64,000 nucleotides of DNA from Edaphobacter flagellatus (GTDB lineage: Bacteria; Acidobacteriota; Terriglobia; Terriglobales; Acidobacteriaceae): NCBI RefSeq assembly GCF_025264665.1, contig NZ_CP073697.1, positions 3,515,501 to 3,579,500 on the forward strand, written 5' to 3'. The notes beneath the pieces are model-generated. The model searched no databases. It worked only from the letters and a program-made list of their open reading frames with translations, and was not told the DNA's origin. The stretch's first letter is position 1; every line of letters starts with the position of its first letter. A program made the translations under genes and the position numbers. Of this stretch, positions 9,159 to 18,470 are shown piece after piece.

Positions 9159-9936
9159 TCTGGTCGACCGCGCTCGCGCCGCTGTTACGGACCGCGCCGA
9201 GCTGCCAGGCATGAGCCTGATGGAGCATCTTACGGAGCTGCGCACGCGGCTCATCCACTCCGTTGTCTATCTGCTGATAGGCTTTGTCGTTGCCTACATC
9301 TTTCATGAACGGCTCTATGGCTTTGTACAAGCTCCGCTTGACCAGCTTCATATTGATCTGAACTTCACACATCCTACAGATGGCCTCAACCTGTATCTCA
9401 AAACATCGCTAGTGGCGGGTGCGATTCTTGCGTCACCGTTCATTCTGTACCAGATATGGCTTTTCATTTCGCCCGGAATGTATGCCAACGAAAAGCGCTA
9501 TGTAGTCCCTTTCATGGGGGCGACGATAGGCCTCTTTTTTGCCGGCGCGTGGTTTGGATACCGCTGGGTGCTTCCTGGCGCGATCAAGGTGCTTGTCCTC
9601 GAGTTCGGCAAACGATTTCATCCTATCCTCACCATTGAGGATTACACCGGCTTTTTCATGGCAGTCATCCTCGGCCTCGGTATCTGCTTTGAGCTGCCGA
9701 TTCTCATCTTTTTTCTTTCACTCTTTGGCCTGGTTGATGCAAAGTTTCTTCTCAAGCATTTCCGCTATGCCGTGCTGATCATCTTCGTTATCGCCGCAGT
9801 CATCTGCCCTTCACCTGAGCCTACGGCGATGTGCCTTTTCGCATTGCCTATGCTTGCGTTGTATTTCCTCGGTGTTGGGGTTGCCTTCTTCGTCCATCCA
9901 AACCGTCGTAAGCCGAAAGAAGCCAACGTCGCATGA
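9151..9936 (+). CDS. tatC: Sec-independent protein translocase TatC
   Basis: 261 residues with six membrane segments. MSLMEHLTELRTRLI (about 21-35) is the conserved N-terminal cytoplasmic motif that binds twin-arginine signal peptides; FISPGMYANEKRYV in the middle and the PSPEPTAM region near the last helices are also conserved. With the upstream TatA/B protein it makes a minimal Tat translocase. The eight-base overlap upstream and ATGA overlap downstream put it in a three-gene operon with a glutaminyl-cyclase-like enzyme. Confidence 0.95.
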   Translation: MADLVDRARAAVTDRAELPGMSLMEHLTELRTRLIHSVVYLLIGFVVAYIFHERLYGFVQAPLDQLHIDLNFTHPTDGLNLYLKTSLVAGAILASPFILYQIWLFISPGMYANEKRYVVPFMGATIGLFFAGAWFGYRWVLPGAIKVLVLEFGKRFHPILTIEDYTGFFMAVILGLGICFELPILIFFLSLFGLVDAKFLLKHFRYAVLIIFVIAAVICPSPEPTAMCLFALPMLALYFLGVGVAFFVHPNRRKPKEANVA

Positions 9937-10868
9937 AGCGCCTCCTCCTCCTCTTCATATACATTCTTGCGGTTTCACTCACGGTTACCGCGCAAAAAAC
10001 CGTATTGCGCGGGGCAGGGAAGTTCAGCGGTCAGGCTGCCTATGATCTGACGAAAGAGTTCCTCGCCGCTGCACCTCATCGCTGGATTGGCTCGCCCGAC
10101 CACGTTAAGGCAGAGGCTTTTATCAAGTCACACTTTGCCGCCGAAGCCGCAAAAGGCAACTTCGAGACGGACACCTTCACTGCCTCTACTCCTGCTGGAC
10201 AACTGGCGATGAAAAACTTCATCGTGCGCTATCCAGGCAAGAAGGATGGCGTAATCGTTCTCGCCAGTCACTACGAGACGAACTATCCGCTGCGCGATAC
10301 TGGTTTTGTCGGAGCCAACGACGGTGCATGCACTTCAGCCTTCCTTGTCGAGCTGGGCAACTATCTGCGCGCGCATCCGCCTGAAGGCTATAGCGTATGG
10401 CTCGTGTTCGATGACGGCGAAGAGGCCATCCAGTCCTGGAGCGACCGCGATTCGCTCTACGGTACGCGCCACCTGGCCGCGAAATGGTCGCAGGACAATA
10501 CTCTCAAGAAGATCAAAGCCTTCATCGTCCTCGACATGATCGGCGACAAGGACCTGAACATCGATCGCGACGCCAACTCCACTGGTTGGCTGCTCGATCT
10601 GCTGGCGACCGCGGCGAAGAATACCGGCCACTCCAGCTACGTCTTCAAGAACCAGAACGCGTTGCAGGACGACCATCTTCCGTTCCGGCAGCGCGGAGTT
10701 CCAGTGCTCGACATCATCGACATTGAGTACGGCACACCGTCGAGCCAGTATCCCGAGGGCTACCACCATACTCCGCTCGACACACTCGACAAGATCAGCG
10801 CGCACTCGCTGCAAGTCGTGGGTGACATGGTCATCGAACTGCTTCACCTGATTGACCAGCACGGCTAA
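9933..10868 (+). CDS. Glutaminyl-peptide cyclotransferase-like M28 family protein
   Basis: 311 residues with a Sec-type signal peptide (1-20, ending VTA-Q). The fold is M28 metallopeptidase, but several segments match animal-type glutaminyl cyclases better than peptidases: SHYETNY, VGANDGA with zinc-ligand Asp130, FDDGEEA with Glu163/Glu164, the WSDRDSLYGTRHLAAKW stretch (169-185), and QDDHLPFRQRGVPVLDII. The enzyme would convert N-terminal Gln to pyroglutamate on exported proteins. The Trp before the last metal-ligand His in the human enzyme is His here (YHHTPLDT). It overlaps tatC by ATGA, so it is co-expressed with the translocase. A plain aminopeptidase is the alternative. Confidence 0.82.
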   Translation: MKRLLLLFIYILAVSLTVTAQKTVLRGAGKFSGQAAYDLTKEFLAAAPHRWIGSPDHVKAEAFIKSHFAAEAAKGNFETDTFTASTPAGQLAMKNFIVRYPGKKDGVIVLASHYETNYPLRDTGFVGANDGACTSAFLVELGNYLRAHPPEGYSVWLVFDDGEEAIQSWSDRDSLYGTRHLAAKWSQDNTLKKIKAFIVLDMIGDKDLNIDRDANSTGWLLDLLATAAKNTGHSSYVFKNQNALQDDHLPFRQRGVPVLDIIDIEYGTPSSQYPEGYHHTPLDTLDKISAHSLQVVGDMVIELLHLIDQHG

Positions 10869-11035
10869 GCAACTCTAAAAACGAGGATATGACGGCGCTC
10901 CCAAGCGAAGCGAAGGGGCAGTGTTTCTATTTCGTCCTTCGGCTGCCTTTTCTGCGAATTCGCACTATGCCAGAGTATGCGTAAATGTGATAGCGTTATA
11001 AGTCTCATTTATGGTAGGTGCAGAAGGAGACGCTG

Positions 11036-12193
11036 ATGTTTGGGTTGACCGCAGAGCAGGAGCAGCTGCAAAAAGAGGTTCGTGCCTTCGCTGAGCGTGA
11101 AGTGGCACCGCATGTTTCAGAGTGGGACGAGAAGAGCGAGTTCCCGCATGCAGTCGTCAAAAAGCTGGGCGAGATGGGCTTGCTTGGCGTGATATTTCCT
11201 GAAGAGCTCGGTGGCGCCGGTATGGGCTACGTCGAATATGTGCTTGCTATCGAAGAGCTGTCGCGTGTGGACGGAAGTGTGGGTATTATCGTCGCGGCAC
11301 ACAACTCTCTCTGCACAAACCACATCATGCTTGCAGGCAATGACGAGCAGCGCAGTCGGTGGATTCCTAAGCTTGCCAGTGGCCAGTGGCTTGGCGCGTG
11401 GGGACTCACCGAACCCGGCTCAGGCTCTGATGCCGGAGGCGCAAGAACCACTGCGGTCAAGCGTGGTGACAAGTGGGTGATCAATGGCTCGAAAACGTTT
11501 ATCACCAATGGAAGCTACGCCAACTGCGCTGTTGTTCTTGCTGTGACCGACAAGGAGAAGGGAACCCGCGGCGGGATCTCGGCTTTCGTCGTCGAACGCG
11601 GTACGCCGGGTTTTCGTTCCGGTAAGAAAGAGAACAAGCTCGGCCTGCGTGCCAGCGATACAGCAGAATTGATCTTCGAAAACTGCGAAGTGCCGGAAGA
11701 GAACCAGATCGGCAAGCCGGGAGATGGGTTTAAAGATGCCATGCGCGTGCTTGATGGTGGGCGCATCTCGATTGCTGCGTTGAGCCTCGGCATGGGCCGC
11801 GGTGCGCTGGACTCTGCCATGAAGTATGCGCAGGAGCGTAAACAGTTCGGCAAGGCCATCAGCGAGTTTCAGGCTATCCAGTTCAAGCTGGCCGACATGG
11901 CAACCGAACTCGACGCAGCGTGGTTGCTGACCATGCGTGCGGCGCATATGAAGGACAAAGGCCAGAAAGTGACTCTGGAGTCGGCAATGGCCAAGCTCTA
12001 CGCGAGCGAAGCTGCATGCCGCATCTGCGATGAAGGTGTGCAGATTCACGGTGGCTATGGCTTTATTAAGGACTACCCGGCTGAGAAGTTTTATCGTGAC
12101 GTCCGTCTCTGTCCCATCGGCGAGGGAACCAGCGAAATTCAGCGTATGGTCATCGCTCGCGAGCTGCTTGGGAAAGCTCCTAGCCGCGGCTGA
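11036..12193 (+). CDS. Acyl-CoA dehydrogenase
   Basis: 385 residues from ATG 11036, which has AAGGAG six bases upstream; GTG 11018 lies before that site. FAD-dependent alpha,beta-dehydrogenation of acyl-CoA is the family reaction. [13 protein letters not shown] (about 124-136) and the [10 protein letters not shown] segment bind [16 protein letters not shown] and [19 protein letters not shown] are family signatures. The catalytic base is expected to be the Glu in [10 protein letters not shown]. Length and motifs fit a short- or medium-chain enzyme; substrate cannot be told. It stands alone and converges with the kinase gene. Confidence 0.94.
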   Translation: MFGLTAEQEQLQKEVRAFAEREVAPHVSEWDEKSEFPHAVVKKLGEMGLLGVIFPEELGGAGMGYVEYVLAIEELSRVDGSVGIIVAAHNSLCTNHIMLAGNDEQRSRWIPKLASGQWLGAWGLTEPGSGSDAGGARTTAVKRGDKWVINGSKTFITNGSYANCAVVLAVTDKEKGTRGGISAFVVERGTPGFRSGKKENKLGLRASDTAELIFENCEVPEENQIGKPGDGFKDAMRVLDGGRISIAALSLGMGRGALDSAMKYAQERKQFGKAISEFQAIQFKLADMATELDAAWLLTMRAAHMKDKGQKVTLESAMAKLYASEAACRICDEGVQIHGGYGFIKDYPAEKFYRDVRLCPIGEGTSEIQRMVIARELLGKAPSRG

Positions 12194-12216
12194 AAGAAAG
12201 GACTACTTCGACACGA

Positions 12217-14511
12217 CTAAACTTCGAAGTTCTCCCACTGCTCACGAACGCGATCGATAAGGTCGTCAAATCCGGCGGACTTGCGGATGGACGCCAGCAG
12301 AGGGTCCCAGCGGCTAATCATCGGGTAGTTGATAAAACCCTTCAGGCGAGCTTTTTCAAGCCATTCGACAGCGTGTTGCTCGTCGCCAAGGATGGCATAG
12401 CACTGAGCAATATTCCAGGAGTAGTGTGGGTCGCATTCCGCGATCTGGCTTAGCTCCTGCGTCAAAGAGCGATCAAGGCTATCCCGGTCTCCAGTGAGCG
12501 CAGCCTGCATGACAATGCCCAACTGCGAGAAGAAGTGGCCGGGGTGCATCTCGTCGATGGCGCGGAATTGTGCGATTGCATCCTCATCACGCCGCAGCAG
12601 AGCGAGGATCTGTCCGCGGCACCAGAGAAGCATGGCGTTGGAGGAATCCAGCCGGATAGCGTCGTCAAAGGATGGAAGAGCGTCCGCAAACTCTCCCCCC
12701 ATGAGCGAGAGCAGGCCGGGGATAAAGCGATAGACTGGCGTGAGCGGGTCTATCTCAAGGATACGTCTTGCCAGAGGCATGGCAGCATGAGCCTTACCGC
12801 TGAGTCCGCAGACAGCGGAGTACCAGCTCAATGTGTCGGAGTCATTCGGGTTGGCTGCGATAGCCCGCTTCAGCAAACGCACTGCAAGCTGGCTGTCGCC
12901 TTCCTGAACGCTGATCAGGCCAAGAAGACGGTAGGCATGTGCCGATTCAGGATCAAGCTCAAGGGCTTCATTGGCGCATTCTCGTGCTTTGGCAAGATAG
13001 GATACATCCGATGAGATGCCCGCGTTGATGTATTGCCAGTAGACTTGCCCCTTGGCTGCAAGAAGAAGCGCATTCTTGCCGACAATCGCTTCGCCGGTTT
13101 CGAGATACTCAAGAGCGCGGGTCAACGCGTCGGCGGAGTAGTTGAGGATCTCGTGCTTCGCCATCAGGTAATAACGGTATGCTTCGACGTCTGGGAGCGG
13201 TCTTGCAAGCATATGTTTGTCCTCGGCGGGAGTGAGCTTGATCTTGAGCGAAGAGACGATCTGGCGAGAGATATTTTCCTGGATCGTAAAGACATCGTCC
13301 ATCGTGCCGGTGAACTTTTCAGCCCAAAGAAGAGATTGATTCAGCGGATCGACCAGTTGGGCCGTCACACGTATCTTCGTATCGCCATTGCCAGAATTCT
13401 GTCCTAATCGCACCGAGCCTTCGAGCACGTAACGAACATTCAGGTCATTGGCAATCTTCTGCAGAGGTTCTCGCGTTCCTTTGAGCTGCATGGCAGACGC
13501 ACGGCAGATGATCCTCAGTGAGTGAACACTGGAGAGATCTGTGATGATCTCGTCTGTAAGGCCATCGCAAAAATAATCGGCGTCTTTTTCGTCACCCATG
13601 ATGGTGAAGGGAAGCACGACGACAGAAGGTGTATCAGCACTTCCGCTGTAGTCCACCATCAGCGTAGGTAGCGTCACGGTATAGTGCGATCCCGATGAGG
13701 TGAGTGTGCCGAGTGCTGCAATAAACTCAGCGGCGTCCTGGAAGCGATCCTCAGGAGACTTCATGAGTGCCCTGTCGACTGCTTGCCGCAGACTACCCGG
13801 AAGATCGGAGCGGAAGTTACTTATAGGATGGGGTGTCGTCCGAAGGATGCCTTCAAAGACGGTGTATGGATTATCGCCGGGGAAGGGAAGCTTCCCGGTA
13901 AGCATCTCGTAGAGGCAGACCCCGGTTGCCCACAGATCGGTGCGTTGATCGATCGTCTTCGAAAGCACCTGCTCTGGAGCCATGTAGTTGATTGTTCCGA
14001 CAATGATGCCGGTCTCTGTAAGAGAGCGCTGAATATTCGGGCGTCTGGCCAAGCCAAAATCGACGATCTTTACCTCGCCGCTGGGGGAGATGATCAGATT
14101 CGATGGCTTGATATCACGATGAATAATGCCCTTGCTGTGCGCATGCTGCAATCCAGAAAGAATCTGCGTTGCGATAATAGACGCAGAGACTGCTTCCAGT
14201 GGACCGCGGCGGATTTGATTCGCGAGCGTCTCCCCTTCGTAGTACCCCATGACGAGAATGATCTGGCCGTCCGGCAGTTCCTCAATGTGATGGATACGGC
14301 AGATGTTTGGATGATCGAGAACTGAGGCGGCGCGGGCCTCTTCGAGCAGGCTATGCTTCTGCGTGTCGTCGGCAAGAACAGAGGAAGAGAGGCTCTTGAG
14401 AGCGACGGTGCGATGCAGCAACATATCTTCTGCTTTGCATACAACACCCATCGCCCCGACACCAAGCTGTTCGAGGACTCTGTAGTGCGAGATGATCTGG
14501 CCTTCAACCAT
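12217..14511 (-). CDS. Serine/threonine protein kinase with TolB-like and TPR regions
   Basis: 764 residues. The N-terminal 265 residues are a Hanks-type kinase: Gly loop LGVGAMGVV (16-24), Lys39, HRDIKPSN (131-138), DFG (151-153) and MAPEQ. About 295-420 is a TolB/adenylate-cyclase-associated region (VVVLPF, FCDGLTDEIITDL, YVLEGSVR), and the rest is TPR repeats. No membrane helix is evident, so it is likely cytoplasmic. This kinase-TolB-TPR architecture is common in Acidobacteria and thought to be regulatory. Its ATG overlaps the stop of the haem-oxygenase-like gene by eight bases, so the two form an operon with the small Lys-rich gene. Confidence 0.92.
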   Translation of the reverse strand: MVEGQIISHYRVLEQLGVGAMGVVCKAEDMLLHRTVALKSLSSSVLADDTQKHSLLEEARAASVLDHPNICRIHHIEELPDGQIILVMGYYEGETLANQIRRGPLEAVSASIIATQILSGLQHAHSKGIIHRDIKPSNLIISPSGEVKIVDFGLARRPNIQRSLTETGIIVGTINYMAPEQVLSKTIDQRTDLWATGVCLYEMLTGKLPFPGDNPYTVFEGILRTTPHPISNFRSDLPGSLRQAVDRALMKSPEDRFQDAAEFIAALGTLTSSGSHYTVTLPTLMVDYSGSADTPSVVVLPFTIMGDEKDADYFCDGLTDEIITDLSSVHSLRIICRASAMQLKGTREPLQKIANDLNVRYVLEGSVRLGQNSGNGDTKIRVTAQLVDPLNQSLLWAEKFTGTMDDVFTIQENISRQIVSSLKIKLTPAEDKHMLARPLPDVEAYRYYLMAKHEILNYSADALTRALEYLETGEAIVGKNALLLAAKGQVYWQYINAGISSDVSYLAKARECANEALELDPESAHAYRLLGLISVQEGDSQLAVRLLKRAIAANPNDSDTLSWYSAVCGLSGKAHAAMPLARRILEIDPLTPVYRFIPGLLSLMGGEFADALPSFDDAIRLDSSNAMLLWCRGQILALLRRDEDAIAQFRAIDEMHPGHFFSQLGIVMQAALTGDRDSLDRSLTQELSQIAECDPHYSWNIAQCYAILGDEQHAVEWLEKARLKGFINYPMISRWDPLLASIRKSAGFDDLIDRVREQWENFEV

Positions 14512-15217
14512 AAACCGGAGAGAGTGCTTCGAGTGTACTCTTCGAAGCCGTGTGCGCTTCCATCAACTCTTCGAAGACGGATGCGACTGCATCGATCGTG
14601 TGGAATGCGCTTAATGCAACATACTCCTGATGTTCGGCCGTGAGGAGCATCTTGTCGAGCGTTTCGTTGAGTTCCGCAATATGATGCGGATCATTATCGG
14701 CGTGCTCCATCAGGCATCGAAATGCGGTTGCCGGAAGGCCGGTGCGTCGTTGGATAGCTTTAAGCTGCGAGGCGATGGGCGGCTTGCCCTCCAGCACAAT
14801 CAGGTAGCCGAAAACAGCGACAGGATGCATATTCAATGCCCAGAAATACTGGGCTCCCAGCAGAGAGACGACGGAATCAAGGGGCATCGCGATGGCAACG
14901 TCTCGCGGTGATATTCCGAGCGTTCCAATGTCATCCAGCAACCATGCGTCATGGTCTTGTTCTTCGATGATGTGTTCTTCGAGGTAGGGAACCAGGACCG
15001 CTGCAACGGCATCGTCATCAAGAGAGGCTGCGCGATCACGCGCTACGCGCATCAGCGTAATTCCACCCTGCATCACTCGATGGAGTTGCACCAGAAAAGG
15101 AGGCACAAGCTCCGCCAGGTCTGGATGTGTCCAGAACCTATTGCTCGCAGCGTTGAGTCTGGGCTCTGCCAGACGGATTTTGCTCCAGAGAAGTTCGCTG
15201 TTTGAGGTGGGCATCAT
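14504..15217 (-). CDS. Haem-oxygenase-fold iron-containing redox protein
   Basis: 237 residues from ATG 15217 (TTG 15256 sits inside a strong hairpin and is less likely). All-helical. Two metal-site motifs are visible: HIIEEQDH (about 82-89, an HxxxExxH pattern) and MEHADNDPHHIAE (about 170-182), both typical of the Haem_oxygenas_2/iron-containing redox enzyme family (PF14518), whose members are often di-iron oxidases or oxygenases of the HDO type. The substrate is unknown. It overlaps the kinase gene by eight bases and follows the Lys-rich small protein gene by 76 bases, which suggests that one of these may be its partner or substrate. Confidence 0.75.
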   Translation of the reverse strand: MMPTSNSELLWSKIRLAEPRLNAASNRFWTHPDLAELVPPFLVQLHRVMQGGITLMRVARDRAASLDDDAVAAVLVPYLEEHIIEEQDHDAWLLDDIGTLGISPRDVAIAMPLDSVVSLLGAQYFWALNMHPVAVFGYLIVLEGKPPIASQLKAIQRRTGLPATAFRCLMEHADNDPHHIAELNETLDKMLLTAEHQEYVALSAFHTIDAVASVFEELMEAHTASKSTLEALSPVYG

Positions 15218-15246
15218 GTACGCAACACGTAGGGGGAGGGCATCCT

Positions 15247-15270
15247 GCCGGCTCAACGTTTAGAGCCGGC
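15247..15270. other. GC-rich hairpin between small Lys-rich gene and iron-enzyme gene
   Basis: GCCGGCTC (15247-15254) and GAGCCGGC (15263-15270) pair perfectly across eight bases. It lies just downstream of the small gene's stop and before the next gene's ATG. Without a T run it is more likely to stabilise or attenuate the transcript than to end it. Confidence 0.55.
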
Positions 15271-15293
15271 GGAGGGGATTGTCGCAATCGGTA

Positions 15294-15581
15294 CTAGACC
15301 GGGAAGTTTGGAGCCTGATCGTCGCCGCCAGCGGCGGGAGATGCAGCCGCAGTAAGCGGTCCCAGCTTAGAGCGCAGCTTGATCAGAGTCTTGACCTCGG
15401 TAGGACTCAGTTTGTTGATGGCCTTGTGATTGTGTTTGTCGACGTTATGCGGCAGGATAACGCCGCCTGCGACAAGGCGCTCGATATTTGATTTCTTTGG
15501 AGCCGCCTTCTTAGCGGAAGCTTTCTTCGCGACAGTCTTCTTGGCAGGTGACTTTTTTGCGGGCACTTTCTTTGCAGGCAC
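15294..15581 (-). CDS. Small protein with Lys/Ala-rich N-terminus
   Basis: 95 residues. The first 30 are repeats of the PAKK/AKKA type, as in histone-H1-like or nucleoid proteins. Residues about 31-75 form a compact part (NIERLVAGGVIL then INKLSPTEVKTLIKLRSKLG) and the tail is Ala/Gly-rich ending in APNFPV. The LSPxEVxxLI..KLG segment recalls small precursor-like proteins associated with modified-peptide clusters, but that is only a weak visual resemblance. It is first in a likely three-gene operon with the iron enzyme and kinase. It may instead be a simple DNA-binding protein. Confidence 0.75.
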   Translation of the reverse strand: MPAKKVPAKKSPAKKTVAKKASAKKAAPKKSNIERLVAGGVILPHNVDKHNHKAINKLSPTEVKTLIKLRSKLGPLTAAASPAAGGDDQAPNFPV

Positions 15582-15759
15582 GAGTCGTTCTCCTTGATCG
15601 GAACAAGTACCGAACGGCGATTAGGCCGTCGGGAACAGCAATAAAGCCAATGAAAAGCTTGCGCCAATTGTATACGTCAGTTGGTAAAGGATGGTGACCG
15701 TGTCCAATAAGTCACAAAGATTGCCACGAAGGGAGATTGTTATCTCTGCCCGGCAAAGA

Positions 15760-17901
15760 TTACTTTGCCGTTTCCAGAATAGTGGAGGAGCGATTCAGCG
15801 CATCGGTGAGCGCTCCCAGTTGTGCCTGGGCTCGTAATGCGTCTGGAGCGCTGATCGCTTCATTGACTCCTGGAATGACGACGGCAGCATAACCGGTATA
15901 CTCGCCCGGGGCATAGATTAGGTGCTTATACCACGGCCGATGCGGCAGCCCTGCTTCACTTAGAAGAGCTGTCTCCGCATCGCGCAACGCCTTATTCATA
16001 CCGGCTGCATTAGTCGAGGGCGTCGCCTGGCGTGTTCGGACGGTTGTCCCCGCCGCTTCGAATCGCCTTGCAGCGGTAAGTGCTGGTCCGAAGTCCAACG
16101 TGAGCTTGGCGGAGTTGGCCTGCTTCTGCGCAGCTTCAAGATAGCCAACGATCTCCTTGCCGTAGACCTGATAGTCATACGGCAGTACATCGGCATCCGC
16201 CATATGCAGAATCTCCAGGCCGAAGACACGTGCCTGCTGTTGCTCATACACAAATGTCGGATCGGCAAACTTCACGAACCAGTTGTAGTTATCGAACACC
16301 GAGTGATAGACCCCATAGGGTCCTTCCGAACCGATATCAGTCGACGGCACGCCAAGGTGCTGAATAAACGGTGTGTAGTCCGAGCCGGAGCCAAGATTTC
16401 CGACACGAACTTCGTTCTCTGTGTCGGCGTTCGCGTGCCCAGCCGCTGCTGCACGGCGATCCACCTCGGCCAGCTGCGTGCTCTTCCATTGATCGTAGAC
16501 CGTGCCGCCTTTGGGAGAAGGAACCTGCTTTGCGACCTCACGGACGAACTGCTTAAGCGACGGGACGGCAGCAGCTTTAAATTCAGAGCCAGAAACGCCC
16601 ACATCCGTATTGAAGTAGGCTACTGCGTGCGCAAGTCGCGCTGCATTGTCTTCCGCCCATTCGGTAGAGCCGATCAGCCCTTCTTCTTCCGCGTCCCATG
16701 AGCCGATTACAATCGTGCGCTTTGGACGCCAGCCCTGTTTCAGCAGCTCGCCCAGGCCATGCACTGTCTCCAGCATCGCAGCTGTGCCGGAGTTAGGGTC
16801 AACGGCTCCGTAGACCCATGCATCGCGATGATTTCCTGCAATCACCCAATCATCCTTCTGCGCCTTGTCGGTTCCGGGTATGACGCCAATAACGTCCCAG
16901 ATGGTTCGATCGGCGATGTCCTGTTCAAGGTGCATGTGGACCGTCACCTTGCCCGTGTTGCTGCCACCGAGGTGATAGGTGAAGGGGAGCGCTCCTTGCC
17001 AGGCGCGGGGAGATTCCGGACCGCCCAGTGCCTTGAGAATCGGCATCGCATCCTTATAGGAGAGCGGGTTCGCCGGGATGTTGGCTTCATTCCCCTTCGG
17101 GTCCACACGCTTCGACTGAGCAAGATCTTCGGTCGAGGCGAAGCCTGGCGTCTCGGAATCGCCTGGATAGATGGGGAGAAACTGCACCGAGCCACGCTGC
17201 ACGGCCGTCTCTGGACGGAAGGGGCCTTTCGGATAAACGTCGCCGCGGAAGTAGCCGTCATCGGCGGGATCCGAGTAGATCAGAACTCCCTTGGCTCCGA
17301 ACTGCTGCGCGATGTAAACCTTCACGCCGCGAAAGTTCCCGCCATAGCGGACGAGAACAATCTTGTCCTTGACGCTGACACCCAGATCGGCGAGCTTCTT
17401 GAAGTCCGCGAGCGTGCCGTAGTTAGCGTAGACCACTTCGGCGGTTACGTCGCCTGAAGGCGAGGACCCGTTGAAGGCAGGCAAGACACGGGGGTCGTCC
17501 TGAAAAGGATCGCCGCCGTATTTTTTCGGATCAACGTGCTCTGGTGTCGGCCCCGACATCAGCTTCTTGCCGTTCTCGTCGAAGGCCTCGATCTCAATCT
17601 TGATCGGCTTATTGAGCCTTACTTTATACGGGACGATCTTCGTATCGAGACCGGCGGCCTTGAACTTATCGGCGACGTAGACGGCGGTTGCATAATCTTC
17701 CGGCGAGCTGGCCCAGTGGGGGGCTGCCGTGAGTGTTTTCAGGTGCTCGCCTGCCAGCTTTGCGTCGGGAACTGCCAGAAAAGCAGCATCCCACTTTGCC
17801 TGCTGCGAGAAATCGCGATAGCCGAAGACGTGAGATGTTTGGGCCGAAGCAGAGAGAGTCGCAACGATAAGAGAGCAGGACAGAAAACGGACAGCGCGCA
17901 A
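15760..17901 (-). CDS. M28 family metallopeptidase, glutamate carboxypeptidase II-like
   Basis: 713 residues with signal peptide (1-20). The protein has the three-part plan of PSMA/GCPII: a protease domain interrupted by a PA domain (about 150-300) and a C-terminal transferrin-receptor-like dimerisation domain (about 590-710). Zinc ligands are expected in GNHRDAWVYGAVDPNSG (His and bridging Asp), DAEEEG (catalytic and ligand Glu), NTDVG (Asp) and VYHSVFDN (His). It should trim acidic or other C-terminal residues from peptides outside the cytoplasm. Start TTG 17901 with an AGAGG box about eight bases upstream. It stands alone between the small Lys-rich gene and mscL. Confidence 0.92.
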   Translation of the reverse strand: MRAVRFLSCSLIVATLSASAQTSHVFGYRDFSQQAKWDAAFLAVPDAKLAGEHLKTLTAAPHWASSPEDYATAVYVADKFKAAGLDTKIVPYKVRLNKPIKIEIEAFDENGKKLMSGPTPEHVDPKKYGGDPFQDDPRVLPAFNGSSPSGDVTAEVVYANYGTLADFKKLADLGVSVKDKIVLVRYGGNFRGVKVYIAQQFGAKGVLIYSDPADDGYFRGDVYPKGPFRPETAVQRGSVQFLPIYPGDSETPGFASTEDLAQSKRVDPKGNEANIPANPLSYKDAMPILKALGGPESPRAWQGALPFTYHLGGSNTGKVTVHMHLEQDIADRTIWDVIGVIPGTDKAQKDDWVIAGNHRDAWVYGAVDPNSGTAAMLETVHGLGELLKQGWRPKRTIVIGSWDAEEEGLIGSTEWAEDNAARLAHAVAYFNTDVGVSGSEFKAAAVPSLKQFVREVAKQVPSPKGGTVYDQWKSTQLAEVDRRAAAAGHANADTENEVRVGNLGSGSDYTPFIQHLGVPSTDIGSEGPYGVYHSVFDNYNWFVKFADPTFVYEQQQARVFGLEILHMADADVLPYDYQVYGKEIVGYLEAAQKQANSAKLTLDFGPALTAARRFEAAGTTVRTRQATPSTNAAGMNKALRDAETALLSEAGLPHRPWYKHLIYAPGEYTGYAAVVIPGVNEAISAPDALRAQAQLGALTDALNRSSTILETAK

Positions 17902-17982
17902 GAGCAGACCTCTTCAAGGAATGTGGCTAGAGTACAGCATTCTGCGCGCTGGGCACAGAATGCCGTACTCCCTTGAGATGGC

Positions 17983-18378
17983 CTAAGCGACAGGCTGGCC
18001 GCAGAATTTGCAGCGGTGAGCTCCGACGGGAATATCGGAGAGGCACTCCGGGCATGCCTTGGTGGCTGCTGCTTCAGGGCCTTTAAGGCGGGTCAGAAGC
18101 TTCTGCACCGGCAGGACGAGGAAGAAGTACACCACGAAGGCGATAAGCAGGAAGTTGATGCAGGCCGTCAGAAAGCTGCCGTATTTGATGGGCGTTGTTC
18201 CGACAGTAAAGACAAGAGCAGAGAAGTCGGGTTTGCCTACGACTGCTGCGATGAGCGGCATGATGACGTCATCTACTAACGATTTGGTAATCGCAGAAAA
18301 AGCTCCGCCGATAATTACGGCGACTGCCAGATCGATAACGTTTCCCCGAAGTATAAAGTCGCGAAAGCCTTTGAGCAT
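17983..18378 (-). CDS. mscL: Large-conductance mechanosensitive channel MscL with C-terminal zinc ribbon
   Basis: 131 residues. Residues 1-100 are MscL: KGFRDFILRGNVIDLAVAVIIGGAF (N-terminal helix and pore-lining TM1), the DDVIMPL loop and TM2 around 68-90. MscL opens on membrane tension to release solutes during osmotic downshock. Instead of the usual charged helix, the C-terminus carries two CxxC pairs, Cys109/Cys112 and Cys123/Cys126, spaced like a zinc ribbon. The ribbon might stabilise the cytoplasmic bundle of the pentamer or link gating to metal or redox state. The frame is continuous, so this is a real fusion. It is monocistronic by position. Confidence 0.93.
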   Translation of the reverse strand: MLKGFRDFILRGNVIDLAVAVIIGGAFSAITKSLVDDVIMPLIAAVVGKPDFSALVFTVGTTPIKYGSFLTACINFLLIAFVVYFFLVLPVQKLLTRLKGPEAAATKACPECLSDIPVGAHRCKFCGQPVA

Positions 18379-18470
18379 CTGTTGTTATCCCTCCGAGAGG
18401 ATTTGGAATTGAACGGAGTCTATCATTGGCAGGCAGGTACTTAGGGACAACATTTCGTAACGATGTCTAA

